64,000 nucleotides of DNA from Mycobacterium sp. 852002-40037_SCH5390672 (lineage in GTDB: Bacteria > Actinomycetota > Actinomycetes > Mycobacteriales > Mycobacteriaceae), in contig NZ_LZTA01000001.1 in the NCBI RefSeq assembly GCF_001665875.1, forward strand, positions 1 to 64,000. Direction: 5' to 3'. Every line of letters begins with the position of its first letter. Position 1 is the stretch's first letter. The notes under the pieces are model-generated. The model was not told the origin of the DNA. It worked only from the letters and a program-made list of their open reading frames with translations, and searched no databases. The translations under genes were made by a program, and so were the position numbers. Below are positions 27,826-37,873 of this stretch, piece after piece.

Positions 27826-27838
27826 ATCTCTTAGGACC

Positions 27839-30800
27839 ATGGCTGACACTGAGCACCCCGAAAACGACACCCCGAGCCCTGGCGGGGAGGTGCCCGCCAC
27901 ACCGCCCGTCAAGGGCGCCGAGCTGACCGTCCCCGAGATGCGCCAGTGGCTGCGCAACTGGGTGGGCCGGGCGGTCGGGAAATCACCCGACGACATCGAC
28001 GAGTCGGTGCCGATGGTCGAGCTGGGCCTGGCGTCGCGCGATGCCGTGGCGATGGCCGCCGACATCGAGGACATGACCGGTGTGACCCTGTCGGTCGCGG
28101 TGGCTTTCCAGCACCCGACCATCGAATCGCTGGCCACCCGCATCGTCGAGGGCGAGCCCGAAATAGACACAGCGGCCGATGACGCTTTCGACTGGACCCG
28201 CACCGGCCCGGCCGAGCGCGTCGACATCGCGATCGTGGGCCTGGCGACCAGGCTTCCCGGTGACATGAACTCCCCGGATGAGACCTGGGTGGCGCTCATG
28301 GAAGGCCGCGACGCCATCACCGATCTGCCCGAAGGCCGGTGGTCGGAATTCCTCGAGGAGCCGCGGATCGCCGCACGGGTCGCGACAGCCCGCACCCGCG
28401 GCGGTTACCTCAAGGACGTCAAGGGCTTCGACTCGGAGTTCTTCGCGGTCGCCAAGACCGAGGCCGACAACATCGACCCACAGCAGCGGATGGCGCTGGA
28501 GCTCACCTGGGAGGCGCTCGAGCACGCCCGGATCCCGGCGTCGAGCCTGCGCGGCGAGGCCGTCGGCGTGTACGTCGGCTTCTCCAACAACGACTACCAA
28601 TTCCTGGCGGTGTCCGACCCGACGGTGGCGCACCCCTACGCGATCACCGGAACGGCCAGCTCGATCATCGCCAACCGGGTGTCCTACTTCTACGACTTCC
28701 GCGGTCCCTCGGTGGCGCTGGACACCGCCTGCTCGAGCTCGCTGGTGGCGACGCATCAGGCGGTGCAGGCGCTGCGCAACGGTGAGTGCGACGTGGCGGT
28801 CGCCGGTGGTGTCAACGCGCTGCTCACACCGTTGGTGACGCTCGGTTTCGACGAGATCGGCGCGGTGCTGTCCCCCGATGGCCGGATCAAGTCGTTCTCG
28901 TCGGACGCCGACGGCTACACCCGCTCCGAGGGCGGCGGCATGTTCGTGCTCAAGCGGGTCGACGACGCCCGCCGCGACGGCGACCAGATCCTGGCCGTCA
29001 TCGCCGGCAGCGCGGTCAACCACGACGGTCGCTCCAACGGACTGATCGCCCCCAACCAGGACGCCCAGGCCGAAGTGCTGCGCCGGGCCTACAAGGACGC
29101 CGGCATCGATCCGCGCACCGTCGACTACATCGAGGCGCACGGCACCGGCACCGTCCTGGGTGACCCGATCGAGGCCGAGGCGCTGGGCCGCATCGTCGGA
29201 CGGGGCCGTCCGGCCGACCGTCCGGCGTTGCTGGGCGCGGTGAAAACCAATGTGGGACACCTGGAGTCGGCGGCCGGTGCGGCCAGCCTCGCCAAGGTGG
29301 TGCTGGCGCTACAGCATGACAAGCTGCCGCCGTCGATCAACTTCGCCGGCCCGAGCCCCTACATCGACTTCGACGGCATGCGGTTGAAAGTCGTTGACAG
29401 CGCCAGTGATTGGCCGCGCTACGGCGGCTACGCGCTGGCCGGGGTGTCCAGCTTCGGCTTCGGTGGGGCCAACGCGCACCTGGTGGTGCGCGAAGTGCTG
29501 CCCCGCGATGTGATCGAGCGCGAACCCGAACCGCAGCCCGTCGCCGCTGCGCCGGCCGCCGAAGCGGCCGAGGCGCCCACGCTCGAAAGCCATTCGCTGC
29601 GGTTCGACGACTTCGGCAACATCATCCCCGACGCCTCCGAGGTCGAGGAGGAATCCTACGAGCTCCCGGGCGTCACCGACGAGGCATTGCGCCTCAAAGC
29701 GATCGCGCTGGAAGAGCTTGCCGCCCAAGAGGAATCAGAGCCGACCAAGCCGCTGATCCCGCTCGCGGTGTCGGCGTTCCTGACGTCGCGCAAGAAGGCC
29801 GCGGCCGCCGAGCTCGCGGACTGGATGGAAAGCCCCGAAGGGCAGGCGTCGTCGCTGGAATCGATCGGCCGGGCGCTGTCGCGTCGCAACCACGGCCGCT
29901 CGCGCGCGGTGGTGCTGGCCCACGACCACGAAGAGGCCGTCAAGGGCCTGCGGGCGATCGCCGACGGCAAGCAGCGACCCAACGTGTTCAGCACCGACGG
30001 GCCGGTCACCAGCGGCCCGGTGTGGGCGATGGCCGGTTTCGGTGCGCAGCACCGCAAGATGGGCAAGAGCCTGTACCTGCGCAACGAGGTCTTCGCCGAG
30101 TGGATCGAGAAGGTCGACGCGCTGATCCAGGACGAGCGGGGTTACTCCGTGCTCGAGCTGATCCTGGACGACTCGCAGGACTACGGCATCGAAACCAGCA
30201 ACGTCGTCATCTTCGCGATCCAGATCGCCCTCGGCGAGTTGCTCAAGCACCACGGCGCCAAACCCGCTGCGGTGGTGGGCCAGTCGCTTGGTGAGCCCGC
30301 GTCGGCATATTTCGCCGGGGGGCTGTCCCTCGCGGACGCGGCCCGCGTGATCTGCTCGCGCTCGCACCTGATGGGCGAGGGCGAAGCGATGCTGTTCGGC
30401 GAGTACATCCGGCTGATGGCGCTCGTCGAGTACTCGGCCGACGAGCTGAAGACCGTGTTCGGTGACTTCCCCGGCCTGGAGGTGTGCGTCTACGCCGCAC
30501 CCAGTCAGACCGTGATCGGCGGTCCACCGGAGCAGATCGACGCGATCGTCGCCCGATGCGAAGCCGAGGGCCGCTTCGCCCGCAAGCTGCAGACCAAGGG
30601 CGCCGGTCACACGTCGCAGATGGATCCGCTGCTCGGGGAGTTCTCCGCGGAGCTGCAGGGCATCGCGCCGATGAGCCCGACCGTCGGAATCTTCTCGACG
30701 GTGCACGAGGGGACCTACATCAAGCCCGGCGGCGCGCCGATCCACGATGTCGCCTACTGGGTCAAGGGAATGCGGCATTCGGTCTACTTCACCCACGGCG

Positions 30801-33214
30801 TCCGTAACGCCGTCGACAGCGGCTACACCACGTTCCTAGAGCTCGCGCCCAACCCGGTGGCGCTGATGCAGATCGGCTTGACCACCGCCGCCGCGGGTCT
30901 TCATGACGCCCAACTGATTCCGACGCTGGCCCGCAAGCAGGACGACGTCGAGTCGATGATCTCGGCCATGGCCCAGCTCTACGTCCACGGTCACGACCTG
31001 GACATCCGCACCCTGTTCACCCGTGCGCAGCGGCCCGAGGATTACGCGAACATCCCGCTGACCCGGTTCAAGCGCAAAGAGCACTGGCTGGACGTGCACT
31101 TCTCCGGCGACGGCTCGGTGATCATGCCGGGCACCCATGTCGCGTTGCCGGACGGCCGACACGTCTGGGAGTACGCGCCGCGCAACGGCGAGACGGATCT
31201 GGCCGCGTTGGTGAAATCTGCTGCGACACAAGTGCTTTCGGATGCACAGTTGGTGGCGTCCGAGCAGCGCGCGGTGCCCGGCGCGGGCGCCCGGCTGGTG
31301 ACGACGATGACCCGGCACCCGGGTGGCGCCTCGGTTCAGGTGCACGCCCGCATCGACGAGTCCTTCACCCTGGTCTACGACGCGCTGGTGTCCCGGGCCG
31401 GTCAGAGTGTGGCCGCGTTGCCGACCGCGGTGGGCGCCGGTGCCGCGATCGCCGCCCCGACCACGACCGCCGCGGTTGAGGCACCCGCGGCGCCCGCCGA
31501 GGAGGCCGACGCAGAGACGCTGTCGGACAGCCTGACCAACCGCTACCTGCCGTCCAGCGTGGGCAGGTGGACGCCGGACTCCGGCGAGACCGTCGCCGAT
31601 CGGCTGGGCCTGATCGTCTCGGCGGCCATGGGCTACGAGCCCGAGGACCTGCCGTGGGAGGTGCCGCTGATCGAGCTCGGCCTGGACTCGCTGATGGCGG
31701 TGCGGATCAAGAACCGCGTCGAATACGACTTCGACCTGCCGCCGATCCAGCTCACGGCCGTGCGCGACGCCAATCTTTACGCCATCGAGAAGCTGATCGA
31801 GTACGCGATCGAGCACCGCGACGAGGTCGAGCAGCTGCACGAGCACCAGAAGACGCTGACGCCCGAGGAGATCGCCAGGGAACAGGCCCAGCTGCTCAGC
31901 GGGGCAACGCCGACATCGGCCGCTGCCCCGGATCCGGACCCGCAGGCGGAACCCGAGACCCAGCCGGCACCGTCGCCGGACACGACGATCCCGGCGCCGC
32001 CGACGGACCCTGCCGGCCCGAAGGGCGCGGCGAGCAACGGTGGCCAGCCGAACCTGGCCCCGGATCTCAAGGGGGCCGCCCAGGCGCTCACCTCCGAAGC
32101 GGTGGCCAAGGCGCTCAACTCCGACGTGCCCCCGCGCGACGCCGCCGAGCGGGTCACCTTCGCCACCTGGGCGATCGTCACCGGCAAGTCACCGGGCGGC
32201 ATCTTCAACCCGCTGCCCAAGCTCGACGAGGACACCGCGGCCAAGATGGCGCAACGACTCTCGGAGCGCGCCGAGGGCGCCGTCACCGCCGAGGACGTCC
32301 TGACGTCGGAGACCATCGAGGCGCTGGCCGAAAAGGTTCGTCAATACCTGGAGGCCGGTCAGATCGACGGCTTCGTCCGCACTTTGCGGGCGCGGCCCGA
32401 GGGCAGCTCCAAACCCCCGGTGTTCGTGTTCCACCCGGCCGGCGGTTCGACCGTGGTCTACGAGCCGCTGCTGAACCGGTTGCCGGCGGATACGCCTATG
32501 TACGGGTTCGAACGCGTGGAGGGCACCGTTCAGGAACGGGCCGCCCAGTATGTGCCGAAGCTGCTGGAGATGAACGAGGGCAAGCCGTTCATCCTGGCCG
32601 GGTGGTCGCTCGGCGGCGCGCTGGCGTACGCGTGCGCGATCGGGCTGAAGCGCGCCGGGGCCGACGTGCGATTCGTCGGGATGATCGACACCGTGCGCCC
32701 CGGCGAGGAGATCCCACAGACGCAGGAGGAGACCCGCAAGCGCTGGGACCGGTACGCGAAGTTCGCCGAGCGCACCTTCAACGTCGAGATTCCCGAGATC
32801 CCCTACGAGCAGCTCGAGGAGCTCGACGACGAGGGGCAGGTCAAGTTCGTGTTGGACATCGTCCAGCAGAGCGGCGTCCAGATTCCGGGTGGCATCGTCG
32901 AGCACCAGCGGACGTCCTACCTGGACAACCGGGCGCTCGAAACCGTCCAGATCGAGCCTTACGACGGACACGTGACCCTCTACATGGCCGATCGCTACCA
33001 CGACGACGTCATCGAGTTCGAGCCCCGGTATGCAATCCGCAAGCCCGACGGCGGCTGGGGCGAATACGTGGCCGACCTCGAGGTGGTGCCGATCGGTGGT
33101 GAGCACATCCAGGCCATCGACGAACCGATCATCGGCAAGGTCGGCGCTCACCTGGCGGACGTGCTGAATAAGGTGGAGACGGAAACCAGTCAGACGAGTG
33201 AGGTGGGCAAGTAG
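27839..33214 (+). CDS. pks13: Polyketide synthase Pks13 (mycolic acid condensase)
   Basis: A 1791-aa type I PKS that condenses meromycolyl and carboxyacyl chains, then transfers the product to trehalose. Domains in order: N-terminal carrier with phosphopantetheine Ser66 ([10 protein letters not shown]); ketosynthase with Cys298 (DTACSSS), EAHGTGT and KTNVGHLES; acyltransferase with Ser816 (GQSLGEPA); second carrier with Ser1284 ([10 protein letters not shown]); thioesterase with Ser1590 (AGWSLGGAL). It is about 58 aa longer than the M. tuberculosis protein, mostly in a Pro/Ala-rich linker between the second carrier and the thioesterase (residues about 1355-1420). ATG 27839 overlaps nothing; accD4 starts on its stop codon. 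Confidence 0.97.
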   Translation: MADTEHPENDTPSPGGEVPATPPVKGAELTVPEMRQWLRNWVGRAVGKSPDDIDESVPMVELGLASRDAVAMAADIEDMTGVTLSVAVAFQHPTIESLATRIVEGEPEIDTAADDAFDWTRTGPAERVDIAIVGLATRLPGDMNSPDETWVALMEGRDAITDLPEGRWSEFLEEPRIAARVATARTRGGYLKDVKGFDSEFFAVAKTEADNIDPQQRMALELTWEALEHARIPASSLRGEAVGVYVGFSNNDYQFLAVSDPTVAHPYAITGTASSIIANRVSYFYDFRGPSVALDTACSSSLVATHQAVQALRNGECDVAVAGGVNALLTPLVTLGFDEIGAVLSPDGRIKSFSSDADGYTRSEGGGMFVLKRVDDARRDGDQILAVIAGSAVNHDGRSNGLIAPNQDAQAEVLRRAYKDAGIDPRTVDYIEAHGTGTVLGDPIEAEALGRIVGRGRPADRPALLGAVKTNVGHLESAAGAASLAKVVLALQHDKLPPSINFAGPSPYIDFDGMRLKVVDSASDWPRYGGYALAGVSSFGFGGANAHLVVREVLPRDVIEREPEPQPVAAAPAAEAAEAPTLESHSLRFDDFGNIIPDASEVEEESYELPGVTDEALRLKAIALEELAAQEESEPTKPLIPLAVSAFLTSRKKAAAAELADWMESPEGQASSLESIGRALSRRNHGRSRAVVLAHDHEEAVKGLRAIADGKQRPNVFSTDGPVTSGPVWAMAGFGAQHRKMGKSLYLRNEVFAEWIEKVDALIQDERGYSVLELILDDSQDYGIETSNVVIFAIQIALGELLKHHGAKPAAVVGQSLGEPASAYFAGGLSLADAARVICSRSHLMGEGEAMLFGEYIRLMALVEYSADELKTVFGDFPGLEVCVYAAPSQTVIGGPPEQIDAIVARCEAEGRFARKLQTKGAGHTSQMDPLLGEFSAELQGIAPMSPTVGIFSTVHEGTYIKPGGAPIHDVAYWVKGMRHSVYFTHGVRNAVDSGYTTFLELAPNPVALMQIGLTTAAAGLHDAQLIPTLARKQDDVESMISAMAQLYVHGHDLDIRTLFTRAQRPEDYANIPLTRFKRKEHWLDVHFSGDGSVIMPGTHVALPDGRHVWEYAPRNGETDLAALVKSAATQVLSDAQLVASEQRAVPGAGARLVTTMTRHPGGASVQVHARIDESFTLVYDALVSRAGQSVAALPTAVGAGAAIAAPTTTAAVEAPAAPAEEADAETLSDSLTNRYLPSSVGRWTPDSGETVADRLGLIVSAAMGYEPEDLPWEVPLIELGLDSLMAVRIKNRVEYDFDLPPIQLTAVRDANLYAIEKLIEYAIEHRDEVEQLHEHQKTLTPEEIAREQAQLLSGATPTSAAAPDPDPQAEPETQPAPSPDTTIPAPPTDPAGPKGAASNGGQPNLAPDLKGAAQALTSEAVAKALNSDVPPRDAAERVTFATWAIVTGKSPGGIFNPLPKLDEDTAAKMAQRLSERAEGAVTAEDVLTSETIEALAEKVRQYLEAGQIDGFVRTLRARPEGSSKPPVFVFHPAGGSTVVYEPLLNRLPADTPMYGFERVEGTVQERAAQYVPKLLEMNEGKPFILAGWSLGGALAYACAIGLKRAGADVRFVGMIDTVRPGEEIPQTQEETRKRWDRYAKFAERTFNVEIPEIPYEQLEELDDEGQVKFVLDIVQQSGVQIPGGIVEHQRTSYLDNRALETVQIEPYDGHVTLYMADRYHDDVIEFEPRYAIRKPDGGWGEYVADLEVVPIGGEHIQAIDEPIIGKVGAHLADVLNKVETETSQTSEVGK

Positions 33215-34800
33215 TGACGGAGACCGTGCCAGCTTCGGGGACAGCTCCCATCCAGCACACCACCGCCGAGAAGCTGGCCGAGCTCTACCGTCGCCTGGAA
33301 TTGGCCAAAGAGCCCGGCGGCGAGAAGGCCGTCGCCAAGCGCGACAAGAAGGGCCTCCCCAGCGCCCGCGCCCGGGTGCACGCGCTCGTCGATCCCGGCA
33401 CCTTCCTGGAGACCGGGGCGCTGGCCAAGACGCCGAACGACCCGAACGCTCTCTACGGCGACGGCTGCGTCACCGGACACGCCATGATCGACGGCCGGCC
33501 GGTCGGGGTGTTCTCCCACGACCAGACGGTGTTCCAGGGCACCGTCGGTGAGATGTTCGGCCGCAAGGTCGCACGCTTGATGGAGTGGTGCGCGATGGTG
33601 GGGTGCCCGATCATCGGCATCCAGGACTCGGGTGGCGCCCGGATTCAGGACGCGGTCACCTCGCTGGCGTGGTACGCCGAGCTGGGGCGCCGTCACGAGG
33701 CGCTATCCGGGCTGGTACCGCAGATCTCCCTCATCTTCGGCAAATGCGCTGGGGGAGCGGTGTATTCGCCGATCCAGGACGACCTGCTGGTCTCGGTGCG
33801 TGACCAGGGGTACTTCTTCGTCACCGGGCCCGACGTGATCCAGGAAGTCACCGGCGAGGAAGTCACCCTCGACGAGCTCGGCGGCTCCGACGCGCAGGCC
33901 CGCTACGGCAACATCCACCAGGTGGTGGACTCCGAGGCCGAGGCGTTCCAGTACGTGCGCGAGTTCCTGTCGTTCCTGCCGTCGAGCGCCGTCAGCGAGC
34001 CGCCGATCGTCAACCCCGGCCTCGAGCCGGAGACCACCCCGACCGATCTGGAGCTCGACTCGATCGTGCCGGACTCGGACAACATGGCCTACGACATGCA
34101 CGAGATCCTGCTGCGGATCTTCGACGACGGCGACTTCCTCGACGTCGCCGCGCAGCACGGACCGGCCATCATCACCGGGTTCGCCCGGGTCGACGGGCGC
34201 CCGGTGGGCGTGATCGCCAACCAGCCCATGCACCTGTCCGGGTCGATCGACAACGAGGCCTCCGACAAGGCGGCGCGATTCATCCGGTTCTGCGACGCGT
34301 TCAACATCCCGCTGGTTTTCGTGGTGGACACGCCGGGCTTCCTGCCGGGCGCCGAGCAGGAGAAGAACGGCATCATCAAGCGCGGCGGTCGGTTCCTGTA
34401 CTCGGTGGTCGAGGCGGACGTGCCGAAGGTGACCATCACCGTGCGCAAGTCGTACGGCGGCGCCTACGCCGTGATGGGGTCCAGGCAGCTCACCGCCGAT
34501 TTCAACTTCGCCTGGCCGACCGCGCGCATCGCGGTGATCGGCGCCGAGGGGGCCGCGCAGCTGCTGATGAAGCGCTTCCCCGACCCGACCACCCCCGAGG
34601 CGCAGCAGATCAAGAAGGACTTCATCGAGGGCTACAACCTGAACATGGCGATCCCGTGGACCGCCGCGGAACGCGGATTCATCGATGCGGTCATCGATCC
34701 GCACCAAACCAGGCTGCTGCTGCGCAAGTCGATGAAGCTGTTGCGGGACAAGCAGCTGTGGTTCCGCACGGCACGCAAGCACGGGCTCATCCCGATCTAG
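33214..34800 (+). CDS. accD4: Acyl-CoA carboxylase carboxyltransferase subunit AccD4
   Basis: A 528-aa carboxyltransferase beta subunit. Together with AccA3, AccD5 and AccE5 it carboxylates the C24-C26 acyl-CoA to supply the alpha branch used by Pks13. Crotonase-like halves are visible: the N-terminal one has [10 protein letters not shown] and [10 protein letters not shown], the C-terminal one [22 protein letters not shown] and [12 protein letters not shown]. The GTG start shares its first base with the pks13 stop codon, which implies coupled translation. The stop codon overlaps that of the convergent fadE35. Confidence 0.96.
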   Translation: MTETVPASGTAPIQHTTAEKLAELYRRLELAKEPGGEKAVAKRDKKGLPSARARVHALVDPGTFLETGALAKTPNDPNALYGDGCVTGHAMIDGRPVGVFSHDQTVFQGTVGEMFGRKVARLMEWCAMVGCPIIGIQDSGGARIQDAVTSLAWYAELGRRHEALSGLVPQISLIFGKCAGGAVYSPIQDDLLVSVRDQGYFFVTGPDVIQEVTGEEVTLDELGGSDAQARYGNIHQVVDSEAEAFQYVREFLSFLPSSAVSEPPIVNPGLEPETTPTDLELDSIVPDSDNMAYDMHEILLRIFDDGDFLDVAAQHGPAIITGFARVDGRPVGVIANQPMHLSGSIDNEASDKAARFIRFCDAFNIPLVFVVDTPGFLPGAEQEKNGIIKRGGRFLYSVVEADVPKVTITVRKSYGGAYAVMGSRQLTADFNFAWPTARIAVIGAEGAAQLLMKRFPDPTTPEAQQIKKDFIEGYNLNMAIPWTAAERGFIDAVIDPHQTRLLLRKSMKLLRDKQLWFRTARKHGLIPI

Positions 34801-36578
34801 TCCTGGAGCCGCAGCGCGCCGTCGAGCAGCTCGTCGAAGCGCTCCAGCGCCTCGTCGGAGTCGGCGTCGATCCCGCGCAGCGGCCCGCGATCGGTCAGAT
34901 AGCGCTGCGTGTACAGCCGCGCCACCAGTGCCTTGCGCTCCCCGCCGCGGGTGGCCCGCTCCCAGGCGGCCTGCTCGATGAGTAACGCACCGGCATAGAC
35001 GTCACCCATGAATTGGGCAAGTCCGAACAGCCGCGCCTCGGCCGTCTCCCTATCGAGTTTGGTCCACGCGGTGATCGCCGCGGCGAGATCCTCGATCCGG
35101 CCGGCGACCAGCCGGGTGGCGTCGTCGTTGTCGGCGACCGACACCGCGTCACGCAGCCGCGCCAGTAGCGACTCGTGCGCGCGGGTCTGCTCGATCCCGC
35201 GTCGCACATCCAGACACAGAATGTTGTCCGGTCCCTCCCAGATGGTGTTCACTTGCGCATCGCGCAGCAGGCGGGCCACCGGCCAGGTCTCGATATAGCC
35301 GTTGCCGCCGTGGATTTCGATCGCATCCGAGGCCGCGGTGATCCCCAGCCGGCAGACCCTGAGCTTGGTGACCGGCACGGCGATGCGTTGCCGCATGCTG
35401 CGCGGCTGACGATGGTTGGTGGCGCCGGTGCCGTCGAACACCAACGCCTGCGCGGCCTCGACGTCGACGATCATCTCGGCGAGTTTGCGCCGCATCAGCG
35501 GCTTGTCGATGAGCGCGCCGCCGAACGCCCGGCGTTGCCGGGCATAACACAGCGATTCGACCAGGGCGCGTCGGGCATTACCGAGCCCGAACAGGGCGAT
35601 GCCGAGGCGCGCGGCGTTGGTCAGTTCCATCATGCGTCCCAGCCCCTTGCCGTCCGAGGGGCCCGCGGCGGCGTCGGTGGGCTCGCCGGACAACAAAAAC
35701 GCTTCGGCATCAACGAATTCGACCTCACCCGAGGCCACCGATCGGGTGCCCAGCTTGTCCTTCAGCCGCCGGACCCGCACCCCGTTGCGGGAGCCGTCGC
35801 GGCGGGTGCGCAGCACCAAGAAGTTGGCGACGCCCCGCGAAGAGTCCGGTGCGCCTTCGGGTTTCGCCAAGACGACAAACGCCTCCCCGGCGCAGTTGGA
35901 CGCAAACCACTTGAAGCCGTTCAACATCCATGCGTCACCATGGCGGGTCGCCGTGGTCTCCAGCGCTCCCAAATCGGAGCCACCGGTGCGTTCGGTCAGC
36001 AGCTGCGCCGTCTCGCCGGCCCACTCGCCGGAGGCGAACTTGGCGAGCACGTGCTCGGCCACGTCGGGCGGCGCGTAGGCGGCCACCAGCGATTCGACCA
36101 TGCCGCCGCCGGTGCCCAACGCGCACCCCATTCCGATATCGGCTTGGTTGAGCAGATAATTCGACGCGAACATGGTGAGCGACGAGCTCATCTTCGCCTC
36201 GCGCGCTTCGGTTCGCAGCGCCTGCTGGGCGTCCAGGACTGCCCGCTTGGACTGCGTGAAGGAGGCCGGCATGACCACCTCGCTGATGTCGTGACCCCAC
36301 CGGTCGTAGCGCTGCAGCTGCGGTGGGTGGCGATCCGTCTCTTCGGCCCACTGCGCCACCGGACCGCCCATCAGTTCACCGATGCGCGTCAAATGGCGTT
36401 CGGCCAGCTTCAGTTCCTCGGGCGTGAGGTAATAGGCCATGGTGAACTGCAGCGTGGGATCGGTGAGGTACCAATTGAGCCCCACGGCTCCCCGGTAGTT
36501 CTCCGTCGCGTAGCGCTGCGATTTCTCGTCGGTGGAAAACGGCAACCGGTCCACCGCCTCTACGGCGTAGTCGCTCAT
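34797..36578 (-). CDS. fadE35: Acyl-CoA dehydrogenase, AidB-like (FadE35)
   Basis: A 593-aa flavoprotein. The N-terminal helical part ([21 protein letters not shown]... ) leads to the FAD/substrate-binding middle domain ([29 protein letters not shown]). The C-terminal helical domain carries the family motif [31 protein letters not shown]. The extended length and N-terminus are those of AidB-type members, which include dehydrogenases that do not take simple acyl-CoAs. A role in mycolate metabolism is suggested only by its position. Same length as Rv3797. ATG at 36578. The IS1557 copy found beside it in M. tuberculosis is absent. Confidence 0.94.
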   Translation of the reverse strand: MSDYAVEAVDRLPFSTDEKSQRYATENYRGAVGLNWYLTDPTLQFTMAYYLTPEELKLAERHLTRIGELMGGPVAQWAEETDRHPPQLQRYDRWGHDISEVVMPASFTQSKRAVLDAQQALRTEAREAKMSSSLTMFASNYLLNQADIGMGCALGTGGGMVESLVAAYAPPDVAEHVLAKFASGEWAGETAQLLTERTGGSDLGALETTATRHGDAWMLNGFKWFASNCAGEAFVVLAKPEGAPDSSRGVANFLVLRTRRDGSRNGVRVRRLKDKLGTRSVASGEVEFVDAEAFLLSGEPTDAAAGPSDGKGLGRMMELTNAARLGIALFGLGNARRALVESLCYARQRRAFGGALIDKPLMRRKLAEMIVDVEAAQALVFDGTGATNHRQPRSMRQRIAVPVTKLRVCRLGITAASDAIEIHGGNGYIETWPVARLLRDAQVNTIWEGPDNILCLDVRRGIEQTRAHESLLARLRDAVSVADNDDATRLVAGRIEDLAAAITAWTKLDRETAEARLFGLAQFMGDVYAGALLIEQAAWERATRGGERKALVARLYTQRYLTDRGPLRGIDADSDEALERFDELLDGALRLQD

Positions 36579-36618
36579 GGGTCAGACGCTACGCGCCGGG
36601 CGATCCCGCCCTTCGCTG

Positions 36619-37068
36619 TCAGGCCGGCGGGGAGGTGAGGAAAACCAGCCGGAAATTGCCGACCTGGAGCACGTCGCCGTTGGCCAGCACCGCCGAGTCG
36701 ACGGCGGCACGGTTGAGATAGGTGCCATTCAGGCTGCCGAGATCGACGACGCGGTATTCGCCGTTCTCGGAGTGGAATTCGGCGTGCCTGCGGCTGACCG
36801 TGATGTCGTCGAGGAAGATGTCGCTGGCGGGGTGCCGCCCGGCTTTCATGACCGGCTGGTTCAACAAGAACTTCGCCCCGACGTTGGGACCCCGCTTCAC
36901 CACGAGCATGGCCGAACCGCGGGCCAGGGTCGCCGCCGCTTCGGAGACAGCCGATGACATGTCGATTTCGTCGCGGGCATCGGCACGCAGCAACGAACCG
37001 ATGTCGGCAGTGGCTTCATCCGCCGCGGTTCGCCGCTGGCTTGCGTCCCCCTCCGACGTCGACACCAC
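36619..37068 (-). CDS. GarA-like FHA-domain protein
   Basis: A 149-aa phosphothreonine-binding protein closely resembling GarA. The FHA core (residues about 53-145) has GRHPASDIFLDD, VSRRHAEFHSENGEYRVVD, GSLNGTYLNR and AVLANGDVLQVGNFRLVFLT. In GarA an upstream ETTS motif is phosphorylated by PknB/PknG and then folds back on the FHA pocket. Here the aligned segment is DIGSLLRAD (residues 22-30), with Ile and Gly where GarA has the two threonines. Start is one of two adjacent GTG codons (37068 or 37065), with AAGGGGA overlapping them, a tight spacing. It lies between fadE35 and a secreted protein gene; the H37Rv locus has no such gene. Confidence 0.88.
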   Translation of the reverse strand: MVSTSEGDASQRRTAADEATADIGSLLRADARDEIDMSSAVSEAAATLARGSAMLVVKRGPNVGAKFLLNQPVMKAGRHPASDIFLDDITVSRRHAEFHSENGEYRVVDLGSLNGTYLNRAAVDSAVLANGDVLQVGNFRLVFLTSPPA

Positions 37069-37183
37069 TCCCCTTCGCCAGGCTTTCTTGCACTCCCCGT
37101 CGCACCATGCGACTCGAACCTCAACATAGGGCCGGAAGTCCCCGCCTGCCTAGCCGGCAGTCCCGTCGACGCACAGGCGGTGG

Positions 37184-37699
37184 CTACGACCCCACCGGCA
37201 CGACGAACTCAGACGTATAGAACTCCGCCGGGTTCTGTGAGTTTGCATTCGGCCGCTCGATAATCAGCCAAACCCCGGTCGTGCCCGGCCGAATGGTGTC
37301 GGCAACGGTCGCCGTTGCGTTTCCTGCGCCGTCGGTAACCATCCCGGTAAAGGCGGTTCCCGGGTCCCCGGGCCCACAGGTCGACGACGACGGGCGGGGT
37401 TCTTGGATAAGACCGACGTCGAAATGCATGCCCGGTTCGGGGCCGTCGACCAGGTGTACGTCGGCAACGGCCCTGGACCCGTTCGCACGCACGACGGCCG
37501 AACCGGTGCCCAGCATGGGGCCGGGCACCTTGGGGGCGATGGCGATCTTGCTGAAATCGCAGCGCCGCAGGTAGTTGTCGAAAACGACGGTCGTGCCGCC
37601 GCCCTCGGCGGCCGCGGTACCGACGGCCGAACTCCCGGCCGAGATGATCACCACGGTGACCGCGACCGCACAGGTTTTCAGGCGTGTCCGCGTGCGCAT
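37184..37699 (-). CDS. Secreted protein of unknown function
   Basis: A 171-aa predicted secreted protein. A signal peptide spans residues 1-32 (MRTRTRLKTCAVAVTVVIIS then AGSSAVGTAAAEGG). The mature part has two cysteines (RRCDFSK and STCGPGDP) that may form a disulfide and beta-prone stretches (ATATVADTIRPGTTGVWLII). No enzymatic motif is visible. ATG 37699 has AGAGG seven bases upstream; an ATG at 37720 would add seven residues without a ribosome site. It is preceded by an AT-rich palindromic region. I do not recognise the family. Confidence 0.75.
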   Translation of the reverse strand: MRTRTRLKTCAVAVTVVIISAGSSAVGTAAAEGGGTTVVFDNYLRRCDFSKIAIAPKVPGPMLGTGSAVVRANGSRAVADVHLVDGPEPGMHFDVGLIQEPRPSSSTCGPGDPGTAFTGMVTDGAGNATATVADTIRPGTTGVWLIIERPNANSQNPAEFYTSEFVVPVGS

Positions 37700-37720
37700 C
37701 CGGCCACCTCTTCCCGCCAT

Positions 37721-37873
37721 GTGAACTGGATCACAGCGGAATTAGTATTGACCCGTAATTGGCGCAAATAAACCTTTGCCGAGTAATTACTCCAACGTTA
37801 ATTCAGCGCGTTATTCCACCCGTGAATAACGAGCCGGCAAAGCCATTTTCCAGAAACCGTTTTTCGTCGCTCG
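37721..37873. promoter_or_regulatory. AT-rich intergenic region with palindromes downstream of embB
   Basis: This 153-bp stretch is clearly less GC-rich than the rest. It holds a perfect 12-bp palindrome GAGTAATTACTC (37781-37792) and a hairpin CGTTATTC-N7-GAATAACG (37809-37831). The hairpin lies about 43 bases past the embB stop and may act as its 3' end signal; the palindrome may be an operator for the secreted-protein gene. Confidence 0.5.

Noticed and set aside
27680..27838. Extension of pks13 upstream into fadD32
   Set aside because: It overlaps the end of fadD32 in another frame. ATG 27839 gives the known N-terminus of the carrier domain region.
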